Positions 16,735-25,068 are shown, numbered from the stretch's first letter. The stretch is DNA of 29,666 bases from Treponema sp. (GCA_031255615.1 JAIRSD010000106.1:1-29666); one strand, 5' to 3'. Notes: generated by a model not told the origin, from the sequence alone. Program-made: numbers and translations.

Positions 16735-16918
16735 TGCCGGTACTGCGGCCGGGGGGCTCCGAATCGGAGCGGATCCTGGCGGCGGGGAGTTGTACGAGAA
16801 TTTAATGGGAAACGCAGCATTGATCAGATCCCTCCTCCCGCGTTTTATTGAACGGACGGAACGGCGGGCCGGGGAACAAAAATTTCAGCCCCCCGGCAGG
16901 GAATCCGGGGAACCATGA
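16727..16918 (+). CDS. Small ORF, HPt-like fragment, overlapping the PHP gene
   Basis: 63 codons from ATG 16727, preceded by GGGAGG at 16718-16723. The segment ELYENLMGNAALIRSLLPRFIERTE resembles the first helices of a histidine-phosphotransfer domain, which would follow the receiver in a hybrid kinase. The part that should carry the phospho-histidine is absent, being replaced by a Pro/Gly-rich tail. Its stop overlaps the next start (ATGA at 16915-16918), so it might be translated and coupled to the phosphatase gene. More probably it is the last piece of the broken kinase. Confidence 0.4.
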   Translation: MGSAGTAAGGLRIGADPGGGELYENLMGNAALIRSLLPRFIERTERRAGEQKFQPPGRESGEP

Positions 16919-17823
16919 AAAACAGCCTCCCCCGTTACGGCCTTTCCTGCCTCCATACCCATACCTTCTTTTGCGACGGTCAGGACGATGTGGAAACCTA
17001 CTGCCGCCGGGCCTGGGAGGGGGGATTCCACTCCCTGGGATTCAGCGCCCACGGGCCGATTACGAAAAAGACGGGCCTTGCGAGCGATTGGAATCTGCCG
17101 GAGGAGCGGCTGGAGGCGTACCTGGACGCGGTGCGGGAAGCCCGCCGCCGCTGGGAGGGGAAACTTCGAATATACCTGGGCATGGAGGTTGATTACATCG
17201 GCGGCCTTACGGGGCCGGCGGACAAAGAGTACCGGGCCCTGGGGCTGGACTACCTTATCGGATCGGTGCATTACCTTATCCCCCCCCGGTCGGTCCCTTT
17301 TACCGTGGACGGAAGCCGGGAAGAACTGGACAGGGGGTTAAGGGAAGGCTTCGGCGGCGACGGGGAAGCCCTTATGCACTGCTACTGGGACCAGGTGGCC
17401 GCCATGATCCGCGCCGGGGGCTTTGAAATTCTGGGCCACGCGGACCTTATCAAAAAAAACAACCGCCCCCTTCAGGGGGGGAAGCCTTTTTTTGATCCCG
17501 CCGGTCCGGGCTACCTTCAAAGGACCGGAGAAATCGCCGCCCTGGCGGGGGAAGCCGCCGGTTCCGGCATGGCGGTGGAGCTAAACACCGGCGGGATGAA
17601 CCGGGGAGGGGCGAGCGAGGCTTACCCCTCCCCCGCCATGCTGCGGCTGTTCCGGGAAAACGGGGTCCCCGCGATCATCAACGCCGACGCCCACCGGGCC
17701 CAGGACCTGGACGGCCATTACGGGGAAGCTCTGGAGATGATGCGGCAGGCGGGCTACCGCTCGACGGCGCTGTTTGAGGGCAAGGAAGGGGGCCGCCCCC
17801 GCTGGCGGCAATTCCAAATTTGA
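16915..17823 (+). CDS. PHP-domain phosphatase, histidinol-phosphatase type
   Basis: 302 residues with a PHP fold. CLHTHTFFCDG (His14, His16) holds the first metal ligands, FSAHGPI follows, and GMEVDY near 90 holds the metal-ligand Glu. LDYLIGSVHYL is the family-typical central His, then LGHADLIKK near 180 and NADAHRAQDL near 260 complete the trinuclear site. The layout matches HisK/HisJ-type L-histidinol-phosphate phosphatases of histidine biosynthesis. No other his gene is nearby, so another phosphoester substrate is possible. The gene is strongly GC-rich, unlike the cluster before 13 kb. The start overlaps the small upstream ORF; no independent strong ribosome binding site is obvious. Confidence 0.83.
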   Translation: MKNSLPRYGLSCLHTHTFFCDGQDDVETYCRRAWEGGFHSLGFSAHGPITKKTGLASDWNLPEERLEAYLDAVREARRRWEGKLRIYLGMEVDYIGGLTGPADKEYRALGLDYLIGSVHYLIPPRSVPFTVDGSREELDRGLREGFGGDGEALMHCYWDQVAAMIRAGGFEILGHADLIKKNNRPLQGGKPFFDPAGPGYLQRTGEIAALAGEAAGSGMAVELNTGGMNRGGASEAYPSPAMLRLFRENGVPAIINADAHRAQDLDGHYGEALEMMRQAGYRSTALFEGKEGGRPRWRQFQI

Positions 17824-17826
17824 GGA

Positions 17827-17842
17827 CCGGGGAGGCCCCCGG
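17827..17842. terminator. Short GC hairpin between convergent genes
   Basis: CCGGGG/CCCCGG stem with AGGC loop in the 25-base gap between the ends of the PHP and DksA-like genes. It could stop transcription from both sides, but neither side has a T-tract, so this is weak. Confidence 0.3.
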
Positions 17843-17848
17843 CGGACC

Positions 17849-18205
17849 TTAGCGGTTGCGGCGTTCTTCCGCGGTCTTACAACTGATGCACATCAATGCG
17901 TAGGGGATGGCCTCCAGGCGCTCCTGGGGAATCCGTTTGCCGCACTTGATACAAAGTCCGTATTTACCCTGTTGAATCCTCGTAAGGGCGGAGTCGATCA
18001 GCCGGAGCCGTTTCATTTCCTGGGATCCGATGGCTTCAATCATTTTCCGATCTATGTCATCGGAGGCGATATCCGCCAGATCCTTGGGGTCCAGCCCCTC
18101 CACGATTTCTTTAAAATCTTCATTGTTCACCAACAGGTTAGAGATTATTTCTTTTTTAAGATCCGTCAGGGATGTCTCCATCCGATCAACGAAGGCCTGT
18201 TCCAT
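17849..18205 (-). CDS. DksA/TraR-family zinc-finger transcription regulator
   Basis: About 118 residues: an acidic helical region (coiled-coil-like, MEQAFVDRMETSLTDLKKEI through IGSQEMKRLRLIDSALTRI) followed by a C-terminal zinc finger, YGLCIKCGKRI then ALMCISCKTAEERR (four cysteines). The family binds RNA polymerase through the secondary channel and tunes transcription, often with ppGpp. This member has the length of short treponemal DksA-like proteins; the coiled-coil tip has no clear DxxDxA motif, so true DksA activity is uncertain. I place the start at ATG 18205 (GAGG seven bases before); a TTG at 18220 would add five residues. Confidence 0.85.
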   Translation of the reverse strand: MEQAFVDRMETSLTDLKKEIISNLLVNNEDFKEIVEGLDPKDLADIASDDIDRKMIEAIGSQEMKRLRLIDSALTRIQQGKYGLCIKCGKRIPQERLEAIPYALMCISCKTAEERRNR

Positions 18206-18279
18206 ATCCTCCCCTCTCAATTCCGCCTTGAATTCGTAAGTTTTGGGCTTTTAAATGAACCTTTACTTTAAGTCTGCGT

Positions 18280-18308
18280 ACATTGCCGTATGTTGGCTTT
18301 TTTGTCAA
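18280..18308 (-). promoter_or_regulatory. Candidate sigma-70 promoter for the DksA-like gene
   Basis: On the minus strand a perfect -35 TTGACA (18308-18303) is followed after 17 bases by CAATGT (18285-18280), which keeps the important A2 and T6 of a -10 box but is otherwise poor. A start about 65-70 bases before the DksA-like ATG would result. Confidence 0.35.
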
Positions 18309-18373
18309 GTCGTTCTACAATTTTTCCATCGTTTTTCTCAAGGTTTTTTGGATAATTTTTACGGAGGATCATC

Positions 18374-18961
18374 ATGGCGAAAAAAGCGGTTGTCCTGCTG
18401 GCCGGCGGTTTTGAAGAGGTGGAGGCGGTAACTCCCATCGACTACCTGCGGCGGGCGGGGGTTGATCTTGTCAGCGCGGCCCTTGGGGAGGAGCGCATGG
18501 TTGCCGGTTCCCACGGCATAGTCCTGGAGGCGGATACCACCCTGGGAGAACTGAAAAAGCGGGCCGGAGACGGAGATTTCTGGCGGGATTGGGACGCCGT
18601 AGTGGTCCCCGGCGGACTGGACGGGGCCGCGAATCTGGCGGCTTCCGAAGAAACCGGGGCCCTTTTGCGGGGTATGGCCCGGGAGGGAAAGCTGGTGGCC
18701 GCCATCTGCGCCTCCCCGGCGGTGGTTCTGGCCCCCCTGGGGCTGCTGGCGGGGAAAAGTTTTACCTGCTATCCGGGGATGGAGCAGGGCCTTTCCGAGG
18801 GACTCTGGTCGCCGGACCGGGTGGTCCGGGACGGGAACCTTATCACCAGCCGGGGGGCGGGGACCGCCGGGCTCTTTGCCGCCGCGGTCGCCGGCGCCCT
18901 CATGGGGGAAGACGCGGGGAAGAAGCTGGCCCGGTCCGTCCTGTTGGATTTGGAGGGCTGA
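18374..18961 (+). CDS. DJ-1/PfpI (ThiJ) family protein
   Basis: 195 residues, full length for the DJ-1 subgroup. AVVLLAGGFEEVEAVTPID (residues 5-23) contains the conserved Glu, VVVPGGLDGAANL near 77-89 follows, and VAAICASPAVVLAPLGLL places the reactive Cys in the nucleophile elbow. ITSRGAGTAGLFAAAVAGAL is near the C-terminus. Members act as glyoxalase/deglycase-like or redox-protective proteins; the exact role cannot be set here. GGAGG at 18362-18366 supports the ATG. Repeat copy 2 starts 31 bases after its stop. Confidence 0.88.
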   Translation: MAKKAVVLLAGGFEEVEAVTPIDYLRRAGVDLVSAALGEERMVAGSHGIVLEADTTLGELKKRAGDGDFWRDWDAVVVPGGLDGAANLAASEETGALLRGMAREGKLVAAICASPAVVLAPLGLLAGKSFTCYPGMEQGLSEGLWSPDRVVRDGNLITSRGAGTAGLFAAAVAGALMGEDAGKKLARSVLLDLEG

Positions 18962-18991
18962 TACAGCCAAGGCGGGCAGCACACAGCGTAA

Positions 18992-19118
18992 GGCGAAAGC
19001 CGCGCCGGCCGGCGCGGCTTTCGCCCGCGCAAGGGCTAGGAGCGGAACAAAAACCCGCAGGGTTTTTGTTAGAGCGGATAGCCCGGTTTTTTGCGGCGGA
19101 GCCGCAAAAAATGCGCCC
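18992..19118 (+). repeat. Hairpin-variable intergenic repeat, copy 2
   Basis: It starts with a perfect 34-base palindrome (18992-19025, 17 bases per arm). Island 1 is CGCGCAAGGG-CTAGGAGCGG (19026-19045). Hairpin B is an 11-bp stem 19046-19056/19060-19070 (AACAAAAACCC/GGGTTTTTGTT, GCA loop). Island 2 is AGCGGATAGCCCGG (19073-19086). Hairpin C is an 11-bp stem 19087-19097/19101-19111 (TTTTTTGCGGC/GCCGCAAAAAA, GGA loop). Island 3 is ATGCGCCC (19111-19118). It fills the gap between the DJ-1 gene and the ABC ATPase gene, same strand as both. Confidence 0.88.
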
Positions 19119-19234
19119 AAAAGACCAAAAAAACGCGGCATTCGCCCTTTTATGCGTCCCTTCCGGTTTAAAACGGGGATCCGGTCAAGGCGGGAATCCT
19201 CCTCAATGTTCCCGGCCTGTGATAGAATGGAAGG

Positions 19235-20215
19235 ATGCCGGTTATCACTGTAAAAAATTTGGAGAAGCGTTTTAACCTAGAGGCGGGTTTTTTTGCTTCC
19301 TTCGGTCGTTTTGTCCACGCGGTGAGGGGGCTTTCTTTTTCCATTGGGGAGAACGAAAGCTATGGTCTGGTGGGGGAGTCGGGCTGCGGCAAGACTACCA
19401 CCGCCCGGCTTCTGGTCAGGATGTACCGCTGGGATGGGGGGACTATCCGCTACGGGAATGATACCGATGTGGCCGCCCTTTCCGGCCCGGCCCTGAAGGA
19501 CTACCGGGAAAAGGTAAAGTATGTCTTCCAGGATCCCGCCCGCTCCCTCAATCCCCGGATGACGGTCAACGACGTGTTGATTTCCGGGTACCGCCATTCT
19601 TCCCATTTTCCGGGTGAAAAGACGGCCCGCGACGAGGCGGCCCGGATCCTGACGGAGGTGGGGCTTTCCCCGGCGGATCGGGAAAAGCGGCCTTCGGAAT
19701 TTTCCGGGGGCCAGCGGCAGCGGATTTCCATTGCCCGGGGGCTATTGATGCGGCCGGAGCTTCTGATCTGCGACGAAGTAGTGAGCGCCCTGGACGTGTC
19801 CATTCAGGGGCAAATTCTGAACCTTCTTTTGGATATCCGGGAGAAACGGGGGCTCTCCTTCCTTTTCATCGCCCACGATTTGAAGGTGGCCTGTTATTTT
19901 TGCGATCGTATCGGGGTCATGTACCAGGGGGAGCTGATGGAGGAAGGGCCGGCGGAGAATCTTTACCGGGATGCCCGGCATCCCTATACCCGGCTCCTCT
20001 TTTCTTCGGTAAGCGGAACCGGGGATCCCCGGCATTCCTTTTCTGTTCCGCCGGGCCCCCCGGCGGGGGGATCCGCGGAAACGGAGGGTCCCCGCTGTCC
20101 CTTTGCCCCCCGCTGCATCAGGGCGGAGGCCCGGTGTTTCGCCGAACACCCGGAACTGCGGGATCTGGGGCCGGGCCGCCGGGTTCGCTGCTTCTTTATG
20201 GCAGAGGAACCCTAA
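19235..20215 (+). CDS. Oligopeptide/dipeptide ABC transporter ATP-binding protein (OppF/DppF-like), orphan
   Basis: 326 residues. Walker A GESGCGKT is at residues 47-54, the Q-loop at FQDPARSLNPR, and the signature SGGQRQRISIARGL near 155. Walker B is ELLICDEVVSALD and the H-loop FIAHDL. The C-terminal oligo/HPY region has GELMEEGPAENLYRDARHPYT and a cysteine cluster (CPFAPRCIRAEARC ... RCF), the classic OppF/DppF tail that can hold an Fe-S cluster. It would energise peptide or nickel uptake with partner permeases. None of the partners (OppA, B, C, D) is adjacent, so it is either an orphan serving a distant system or a leftover. Confidence 0.88.
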   Translation: MPVITVKNLEKRFNLEAGFFASFGRFVHAVRGLSFSIGENESYGLVGESGCGKTTTARLLVRMYRWDGGTIRYGNDTDVAALSGPALKDYREKVKYVFQDPARSLNPRMTVNDVLISGYRHSSHFPGEKTARDEAARILTEVGLSPADREKRPSEFSGGQRQRISIARGLLMRPELLICDEVVSALDVSIQGQILNLLLDIREKRGLSFLFIAHDLKVACYFCDRIGVMYQGELMEEGPAENLYRDARHPYTRLLFSSVSGTGDPRHSFSVPPGPPAGGSAETEGPRCPFAPRCIRAEARCFAEHPELRDLGPGRRVRCFFMAEEP

Positions 20216-20233
20216 TCCGGGTATGACTCGGGT

Positions 20234-23200
20234 ATGACGCCTTTTCATCCCCTGATAACCGCCTGGTTTACCCGGCGTTACGGGAAGCCGACCGCTATCC
20301 AGGGGGCCGCCTGGCCCCTTATCGGGGAGGGGCGGCATGTGCTGGCCCTGGCTCCCACGGGGAGCGGCAAAACCCTTACCAGTTTTCTTTCCGCTATTTC
20401 CCAATTCTGCCGGGGGAGCTATCGGGCGGATGAACTATCGGTCCTTTATATTTCTCCCCTTAAGGCCCTGAACGAGGATATCCGGCGGAATCTCCTGGAA
20501 CCCCTGGCGGAAATTCGGCGGGTCTTTGAAGAAGCCGGGGAATTGTTCCCCCCCGTTACCGTGGAGACCCGGTCCGGGGACAGCTCCCAGGCGGAGCGGC
20601 GGCGTTTTTACCGCCGTCCCCCCTCCATTTTGGCAACTACCCCGGAAAGTCTGGCCCTTCTCCTCCTGAATCCCCGGGGCCGCAACGTCCTTTCTTCCCT
20701 GTGCTGCCTTATTCTGGACGAGGTCCACAGCATCCTGGGGACCAAGCGGGGCAGCTTCCTGTCCTGCCAGGTGGACCGGCTTTCCCTTATCGCCGGAGAG
20801 AGGGGGGAATTTCAGCGGATCGGCCTTTCCGCCACCGTACATCCTCCGGCGGCGGCGGCGGAATTTCTGGGGGGGCTGCGAAAAAACGGAGAAGGTCTGG
20901 AAGGGCGGCCTGTCAGCATCGTCGCCCCTCCGGCGGAAAAGGAGATCAGCTTTGTGGTGGAGGATCCCGGGGAGGACCCTGCTTTGCGGATTCTCCGCCG
21001 GGTGGAGGCGAACCGGACCACCCTGGTTTTTACCGGTTCCCGGCGGGGGGCGGAGCGTTTAAGCTACCGGATCAACCAGGCCGCCGGCCGGCCCCTTTCC
21101 GTCGCCCACCATGGGAGTTTATCGAAGGAATTGAGGCGGGCGGTGGAGCAGGGCCTGGCGGAAGGAAGGATCCCCTGCGCGACGGCCACATCTTCCCTGG
21201 AATTGGGAATCGACATCGGCAGCGCCGACGAGGTGATTCTGGCGGGAAGCCCCTCCTCGGTTTCCGGGGCCCTCCAGCGGATCGGCCGTTCCGGCCACGG
21301 GGTGGAACGGATCAGTAGGGGAAGGTTTATCCCCCTCCATAGTTCCGATCTGTTGAACGCCGCGGCCCTGGAGACCGGTATTCGGGATCGGGAGATCGAA
21401 GCGATCCGCCCTATCGAAAATCCCCTGGACATTCTTGCCCAAATTATCCTGGCCCTCTGCGACGAGGGGGATCGCCGGATTGACGAACTCTACCAGACGC
21501 TCCGGGCTTTCTACGCCTTCCGAACCTTAAGCCGTCCCGCCTACGACTCGGTTCTGGAGATGCTGGCCGGCCGCGGGAAGGGAGGGCGGCTGCGGGATCT
21601 GAAACTTAGGCTCTACTGGGACAGGGAAAGCGGCGTCCTCAGCGCGGCGCCGGGGACTCGGCTGCTCCTGTACGCCGCCGGCGGGGTGATTCCCAGCCGG
21701 GGACTCTACAGTCTGCGTCTGGCGGGGGAGCAGACAAAAATTGGGGAACTCGATGAGGAATTTGTCTGGGAACGCCGTTTGGGGGACAGTTTCAGCTTTG
21801 GGAACCGTTCCTGGCAGATCAGCGCCATAGGGCACGAGGCGGTGGAGGTGGTTCCCCGGGACAATAACTCGGATTTTATCCCCTTTTGGCGGGCGGATCC
21901 CCAGTTCCGCAGCCCGATCCTGTCCCGGCGAATCATGGAGATTCTGGACTCTTTTAACCGGGACGGCGAATTGCCCGCCGTCCTGCTGCCGGGATTCACC
22001 CCCGCCGCCCTGGAAGCCCTTAACCGCTACCTGGATTCCCAAAAAAGGGCCCAGGGGATGGGGGGTGATTTTCAACGGCCCGTCCCCCTGCCGGGTTCGG
22101 CCTGTATACCCTGCGAGATCATTGAAAAACTGCCCGCCGGTGGATCCGTTGCCGGGAGGCCCGTTGACGGAAACCCGGAGGGGCGGCAGGCGCTGCTCCA
22201 CAGTTTTTGGGGCGGGGCAATCAATTATCCCCTTTGTATGGCCCTTGCCCAGGAGCTTGAAGACCGGACCGGAGGACGGATAGAGAGTTTTTCCGACGAC
22301 AACACGATCCTTTTCCTCCTGCACGGCGGGGAAAAAACGGGGCCCGGCGAGTTGGAGGGACTTTTTACCGGCATATTCCGGGACCTTAACAGCCCCGGGC
22401 CGGACTCTCCGGCTTTTTCACGGTTCGGCGGCCTTTCCCGGGGGGAACTGCAGTTTTTCCGGCGTCTGGAATCGGGGAGCCGTTTCGGCGCCACTTTTCG
22501 GGAGGCCGCGGAACGGAGTCTTGTCCAGCCCCGGGGGAGTTTTGGAAAGCGGATTCCCCTGTGGATTATCCGGCAGCGGGCGAAGCGCCTTTTTGACGCG
22601 GTCCGGGGGGAGGAGGATTTTCCCCTTGTCGCCGAGGCCTGGCGGAGCTGTCTCCAGGACGAATTTGATCTTCCCGGTTTTCGGAGGCTCATCGGCGCCC
22701 TGAGCACCGGGGCCGTCGGGGTCCCTTTTTTTCATACCCTGGGGGGAAGCCCCTTTGCCCGGAGCATCATCTGGCAGGAGACCAATGCCCTGCTCTATGA
22801 ATACGACGAACGGAAGGATCTCCGCTCCCGCGTCCGGGGGTCCGGCAAGGGGGGCTTTGCCGGTTCCCCCTCCGGCCCGGAAACTTCCCTTTCCGACCGG
22901 GTGATCGCCGAAGCCCTGGGGGACGCATCCCTCCGTCCGGTCATTCCCCGGGAGCTGGCGGAGGGTTTTTCCGGACGCCTGCGGCGGGAATTGCCCGGCT
23001 GGGCCCCGGAAGAAAGCCGTTCCCTGGCAGAATGGGTCAAAGAACGGATCGCCATTCCCGCCGACGAATGGGAGGTCCTGCTGCGGGTCCTCCCCTCCCC
23101 GGCGGCGGAGGAACTGGCCGGGGATCCCTCCCTGGGGGGGAAGATCCGATCTGTCAAACGGCAGGGGGCGGCCCTCCCTTCCATGGTGCACCGGGAATGG

Positions 23201-24859
23201 GAAAAAACCTGGCTTCAGGAAGCCCCGTCCCTCCTGGACCGGTGGCTCCGTTTCCAGGGCCCCCTGCCCCTGTCCTGCATCGGCGCCGTTTTCGGCCTGA
23301 ATCCGGGGGAGCTTGAAGACTCGGTAAACGGCCTGGCCCGGGAAGAAAGCGGCGGCGGACCCGTGCTGATCCGTTCCGTGGCGGTGGAGGGCCGGGGGAC
23401 GGACCTGATCTGCGACGCGGAAAACCTGGATCTCCTCCTCCGCCTAAAACGGGCCGGCGCGAGGCCGGAGATTAAAGAACGGTCCCTGTCCCTCCTGATC
23501 CCCTTCCTGGCCCTGCGGCAGGGCTGGTCCTTTGACGATTCTCCCGGCCTCCGGACCGGAGAACCGCAAAGGGATTCCTCCGCCGACGCCGCCTTGGGGC
23601 TTGGACTCTGGGCGGCGGGCCTCAGCCTGCCGGCAAAACTTTGGGAAACGGAGATTCTCCCCGCCCGGCGGAAGGACTACCGGAGCGAGGATCTGGAAGA
23701 GGAACTGCGGGAGGGACGGCTCCTCTGGTATGGCGCGGGGAAGGAGGCGGCCTTCTGCCGTCCCGAAGATCTGGATTTGACGGCCCCCGAAACGGGGAAG
23801 GCCGGGTTCGGTGAAGATCCTTTCCCTCCGGGTTTCTTTGACAAGCCCCGGGATTACTGGGAGATCAAGGAGGTCTGGAGGAACTCTGCGGCGGACCGGG
23901 GAGGGGATCGGATCCTTATGCCGGTTATCAAAGAGCAGATCCGAAAGGGCCGCCTCAGTTCGGATTCCTGGGAAGCCCAGCGCCGCGGTATTCTGGAAAA
24001 CGACGGCGCCCGGGAGGATAGCGATATTGAGGCCGCCGGGTCCGGTCGGGGCGGTTTTGCCGCAGAACCGGCGTATGACGCTAATCCCGGGGCCTTTTTC
24101 CCCTACCGCCGGATTCCCCCCGCCCTGCGCGGCCGGGCGGCCCTGCGCAGCCGCTGGAAGCAGGGCCCTCCCCTGCCGGGGTGCTGGTTTTCCCTGGACC
24201 GGGAGAATGTCCCCGAAGCGGAGGACCCCTGGTACCAGGAGGAACTGGACAGGGAACGGGTACGGCTCCTCCTCCGCCGCTGGGGGGTCCTTTGCCGGCC
24301 GCTTTTGGAACGGGAGAACGGCGCCCGGGGGGGACCCCTTTCCTGGGCCCGGCTCCTCCCCGCGATGCGGCGGATGGAACTGGCGGGGGAACTGACGGCG
24401 GGCCGTTTCTTTTCCGGGATCAATTCCCTCCAATTCGCTTCCCCCGCGATTCGACGGGAACTGGAGGAAGCGGAAGCCCTTGCCGGATGCGGGAGGGAGG
24501 CCCCGGTCTTTCGGATGAACGCGGCGGATCCCGCCAGCCCCGCGGGCCTCGGCGTCGAAAACCCCGATCCCCGGATTCCTCCCCGTTCTCCCCGGAACCG
24601 GCTCTATTACCGGGGGCGGGAACTTATCGCCGTGTCAAAACGGAACGGAAGGGAACTGACCGTTTTTATTCCCCCCGAGGACCCCGCCCTGGGGACGTTG
24701 GCGGCCCTCATGCAGGCTCCCCGGCGGCGGAACGTTGCGCCGGAGAAAAAAATCGTCATAGAAAACGTCAACGGGGTTTCCGCGGCCGCCTCCCCCTACG
24801 GCCTCCAATTCATTGAGGCGGGTTTTATAGCGGACCGGGGCAGACTCTACCTGTGGTAG
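20234..24859 (+). CDS. lhr: Lhr-type large superfamily 2 DNA helicase
   Basis: 1541 residues, the size of full-length bacterial Lhr. Walker A APTGSGKT is at residues 40-47, LYISPLKALNEDIRRNL is motif Ia, ATTPESLALLL is motif Ib, LDEVHSILGTKRG is the DEVH box, and LSATVHP is motif III. In domain 2, TLVFTGSRRGAERLSY, TSSLELGIDIG and QRIGRSGHGV form motifs IV-VI. Winged-helix and beta-barrel Lhr-core parts follow, then a long GC-rich C-terminal extension as in Lhr-CTD. Known Lhr enzymes are 3'-5' helicases linked to DNA damage response. It begins 19 bases after the ABC gene; an upstream ATG at 20224 ends after four codons. Loosely conserved Gly/Arg/Pro-rich stretches near residues 870-900 and 1270-1290 look like linkers. 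Confidence 0.92.
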   Translation: MTPFHPLITAWFTRRYGKPTAIQGAAWPLIGEGRHVLALAPTGSGKTLTSFLSAISQFCRGSYRADELSVLYISPLKALNEDIRRNLLEPLAEIRRVFEEAGELFPPVTVETRSGDSSQAERRRFYRRPPSILATTPESLALLLLNPRGRNVLSSLCCLILDEVHSILGTKRGSFLSCQVDRLSLIAGERGEFQRIGLSATVHPPAAAAEFLGGLRKNGEGLEGRPVSIVAPPAEKEISFVVEDPGEDPALRILRRVEANRTTLVFTGSRRGAERLSYRINQAAGRPLSVAHHGSLSKELRRAVEQGLAEGRIPCATATSSLELGIDIGSADEVILAGSPSSVSGALQRIGRSGHGVERISRGRFIPLHSSDLLNAAALETGIRDREIEAIRPIENPLDILAQIILALCDEGDRRIDELYQTLRAFYAFRTLSRPAYDSVLEMLAGRGKGGRLRDLKLRLYWDRESGVLSAAPGTRLLLYAAGGVIPSRGLYSLRLAGEQTKIGELDEEFVWERRLGDSFSFGNRSWQISAIGHEAVEVVPRDNNSDFIPFWRADPQFRSPILSRRIMEILDSFNRDGELPAVLLPGFTPAALEALNRYLDSQKRAQGMGGDFQRPVPLPGSACIPCEIIEKLPAGGSVAGRPVDGNPEGRQALLHSFWGGAINYPLCMALAQELEDRTGGRIESFSDDNTILFLLHGGEKTGPGELEGLFTGIFRDLNSPGPDSPAFSRFGGLSRGELQFFRRLESGSRFGATFREAAERSLVQPRGSFGKRIPLWIIRQRAKRLFDAVRGEEDFPLVAEAWRSCLQDEFDLPGFRRLIGALSTGAVGVPFFHTLGGSPFARSIIWQETNALLYEYDERKDLRSRVRGSGKGGFAGSPSGPETSLSDRVIAEALGDASLRPVIPRELAEGFSGRLRRELPGWAPEESRSLAEWVKERIAIPADEWEVLLRVLPSPAAEELAGDPSLGGKIRSVKRQGAALPSMVHREWEKTWLQEAPSLLDRWLRFQGPLPLSCIGAVFGLNPGELEDSVNGLAREESGGGPVLIRSVAVEGRGTDLICDAENLDLLLRLKRAGARPEIKERSLSLLIPFLALRQGWSFDDSPGLRTGEPQRDSSADAALGLGLWAAGLSLPAKLWETEILPARRKDYRSEDLEEELREGRLLWYGAGKEAAFCRPEDLDLTAPETGKAGFGEDPFPPGFFDKPRDYWEIKEVWRNSAADRGGDRILMPVIKEQIRKGRLSSDSWEAQRRGILENDGAREDSDIEAAGSGRGGFAAEPAYDANPGAFFPYRRIPPALRGRAALRSRWKQGPPLPGCWFSLDRENVPEAEDPWYQEELDRERVRLLLRRWGVLCRPLLERENGARGGPLSWARLLPAMRRMELAGELTAGRFFSGINSLQFASPAIRRELEEAEALAGCGREAPVFRMNAADPASPAGLGVENPDPRIPPRSPRNRLYYRGRELIAVSKRNGRELTVFIPPEDPALGTLAALMQAPRRRNVAPEKKIVIENVNGVSAAASPYGLQFIEAGFIADRGRLYLW

Positions 24860-24860
24860 C

Positions 24861-24986
24861 ATGAATAACGCCGCCGCCCCTCAGTTTGCCGTCGGCATGG
24901 ACATCTGCCGCGGCCCGGGCCGCGGCGCTCCACAGAGGGAGGAGATTCCGGCGAAAGCCGAAGGCCGCCGCCCGCGCAAGGGATAG
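24861..24986 (+). other. 41-codon ORF ending inside repeat copy 3, possible truncated gene start
   Basis: ATG 24861, two bases after the lhr stop, opens a frame whose first residues MNNAAAPQFAVGMDI look like the start of an actin-fold sugar kinase (xxVGxDIGGT style). The similarity stops at the first base of a GC palindrome belonging to repeat copy 3. The frame then runs through the repeat and ends on the TAG of island 1. I read it as a gene start cut off by the repeat, or coincidence. There is no good ribosome binding site. Confidence 0.25.
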
Positions 24987-25068
24987 AAGCGGAATTCCCC
25001 GCCCCCGGCGGGGGCGGGGAATTGGAGCGGATAGCCCGGTCCCCGGCCCCCGGGCCGGGGATGCGCCC
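24907..25068 (+). repeat. Hairpin-variable intergenic repeat, copy 3
   Basis: A perfect 20-base GC palindrome at 24907-24926 and a CGGCGAAAGCCG hairpin lead into island 1, CGCGCAAGGG-ATAGAAGCGG (24973-24992). Hairpin B is a 14-bp stem 24993-25006/25010-25023 with GGC loop. Island 2 is AGCGGATAGCCCGG (25026-25039). Hairpin C is a 10-bp stem 25040-25049/25052-25061. Island 3 is ATGCGCCC (25061-25068). It sits between the convergent lhr and mannosidase genes, in the orientation of lhr. Confidence 0.87.

Noticed and set aside
18589..19275. A + strand frame overlapping the DJ-1 gene and repeat copy 2
   Set aside because: Shifted frame of the DJ-1 gene continuing through the repeat; Gly/Arg-rich with no motif.
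23444..24433. A 329-codon minus-strand open frame inside lhr
   Set aside because: Shadow frame in GC-rich coding DNA; composition is low-complexity Pro/Gly/Arg.
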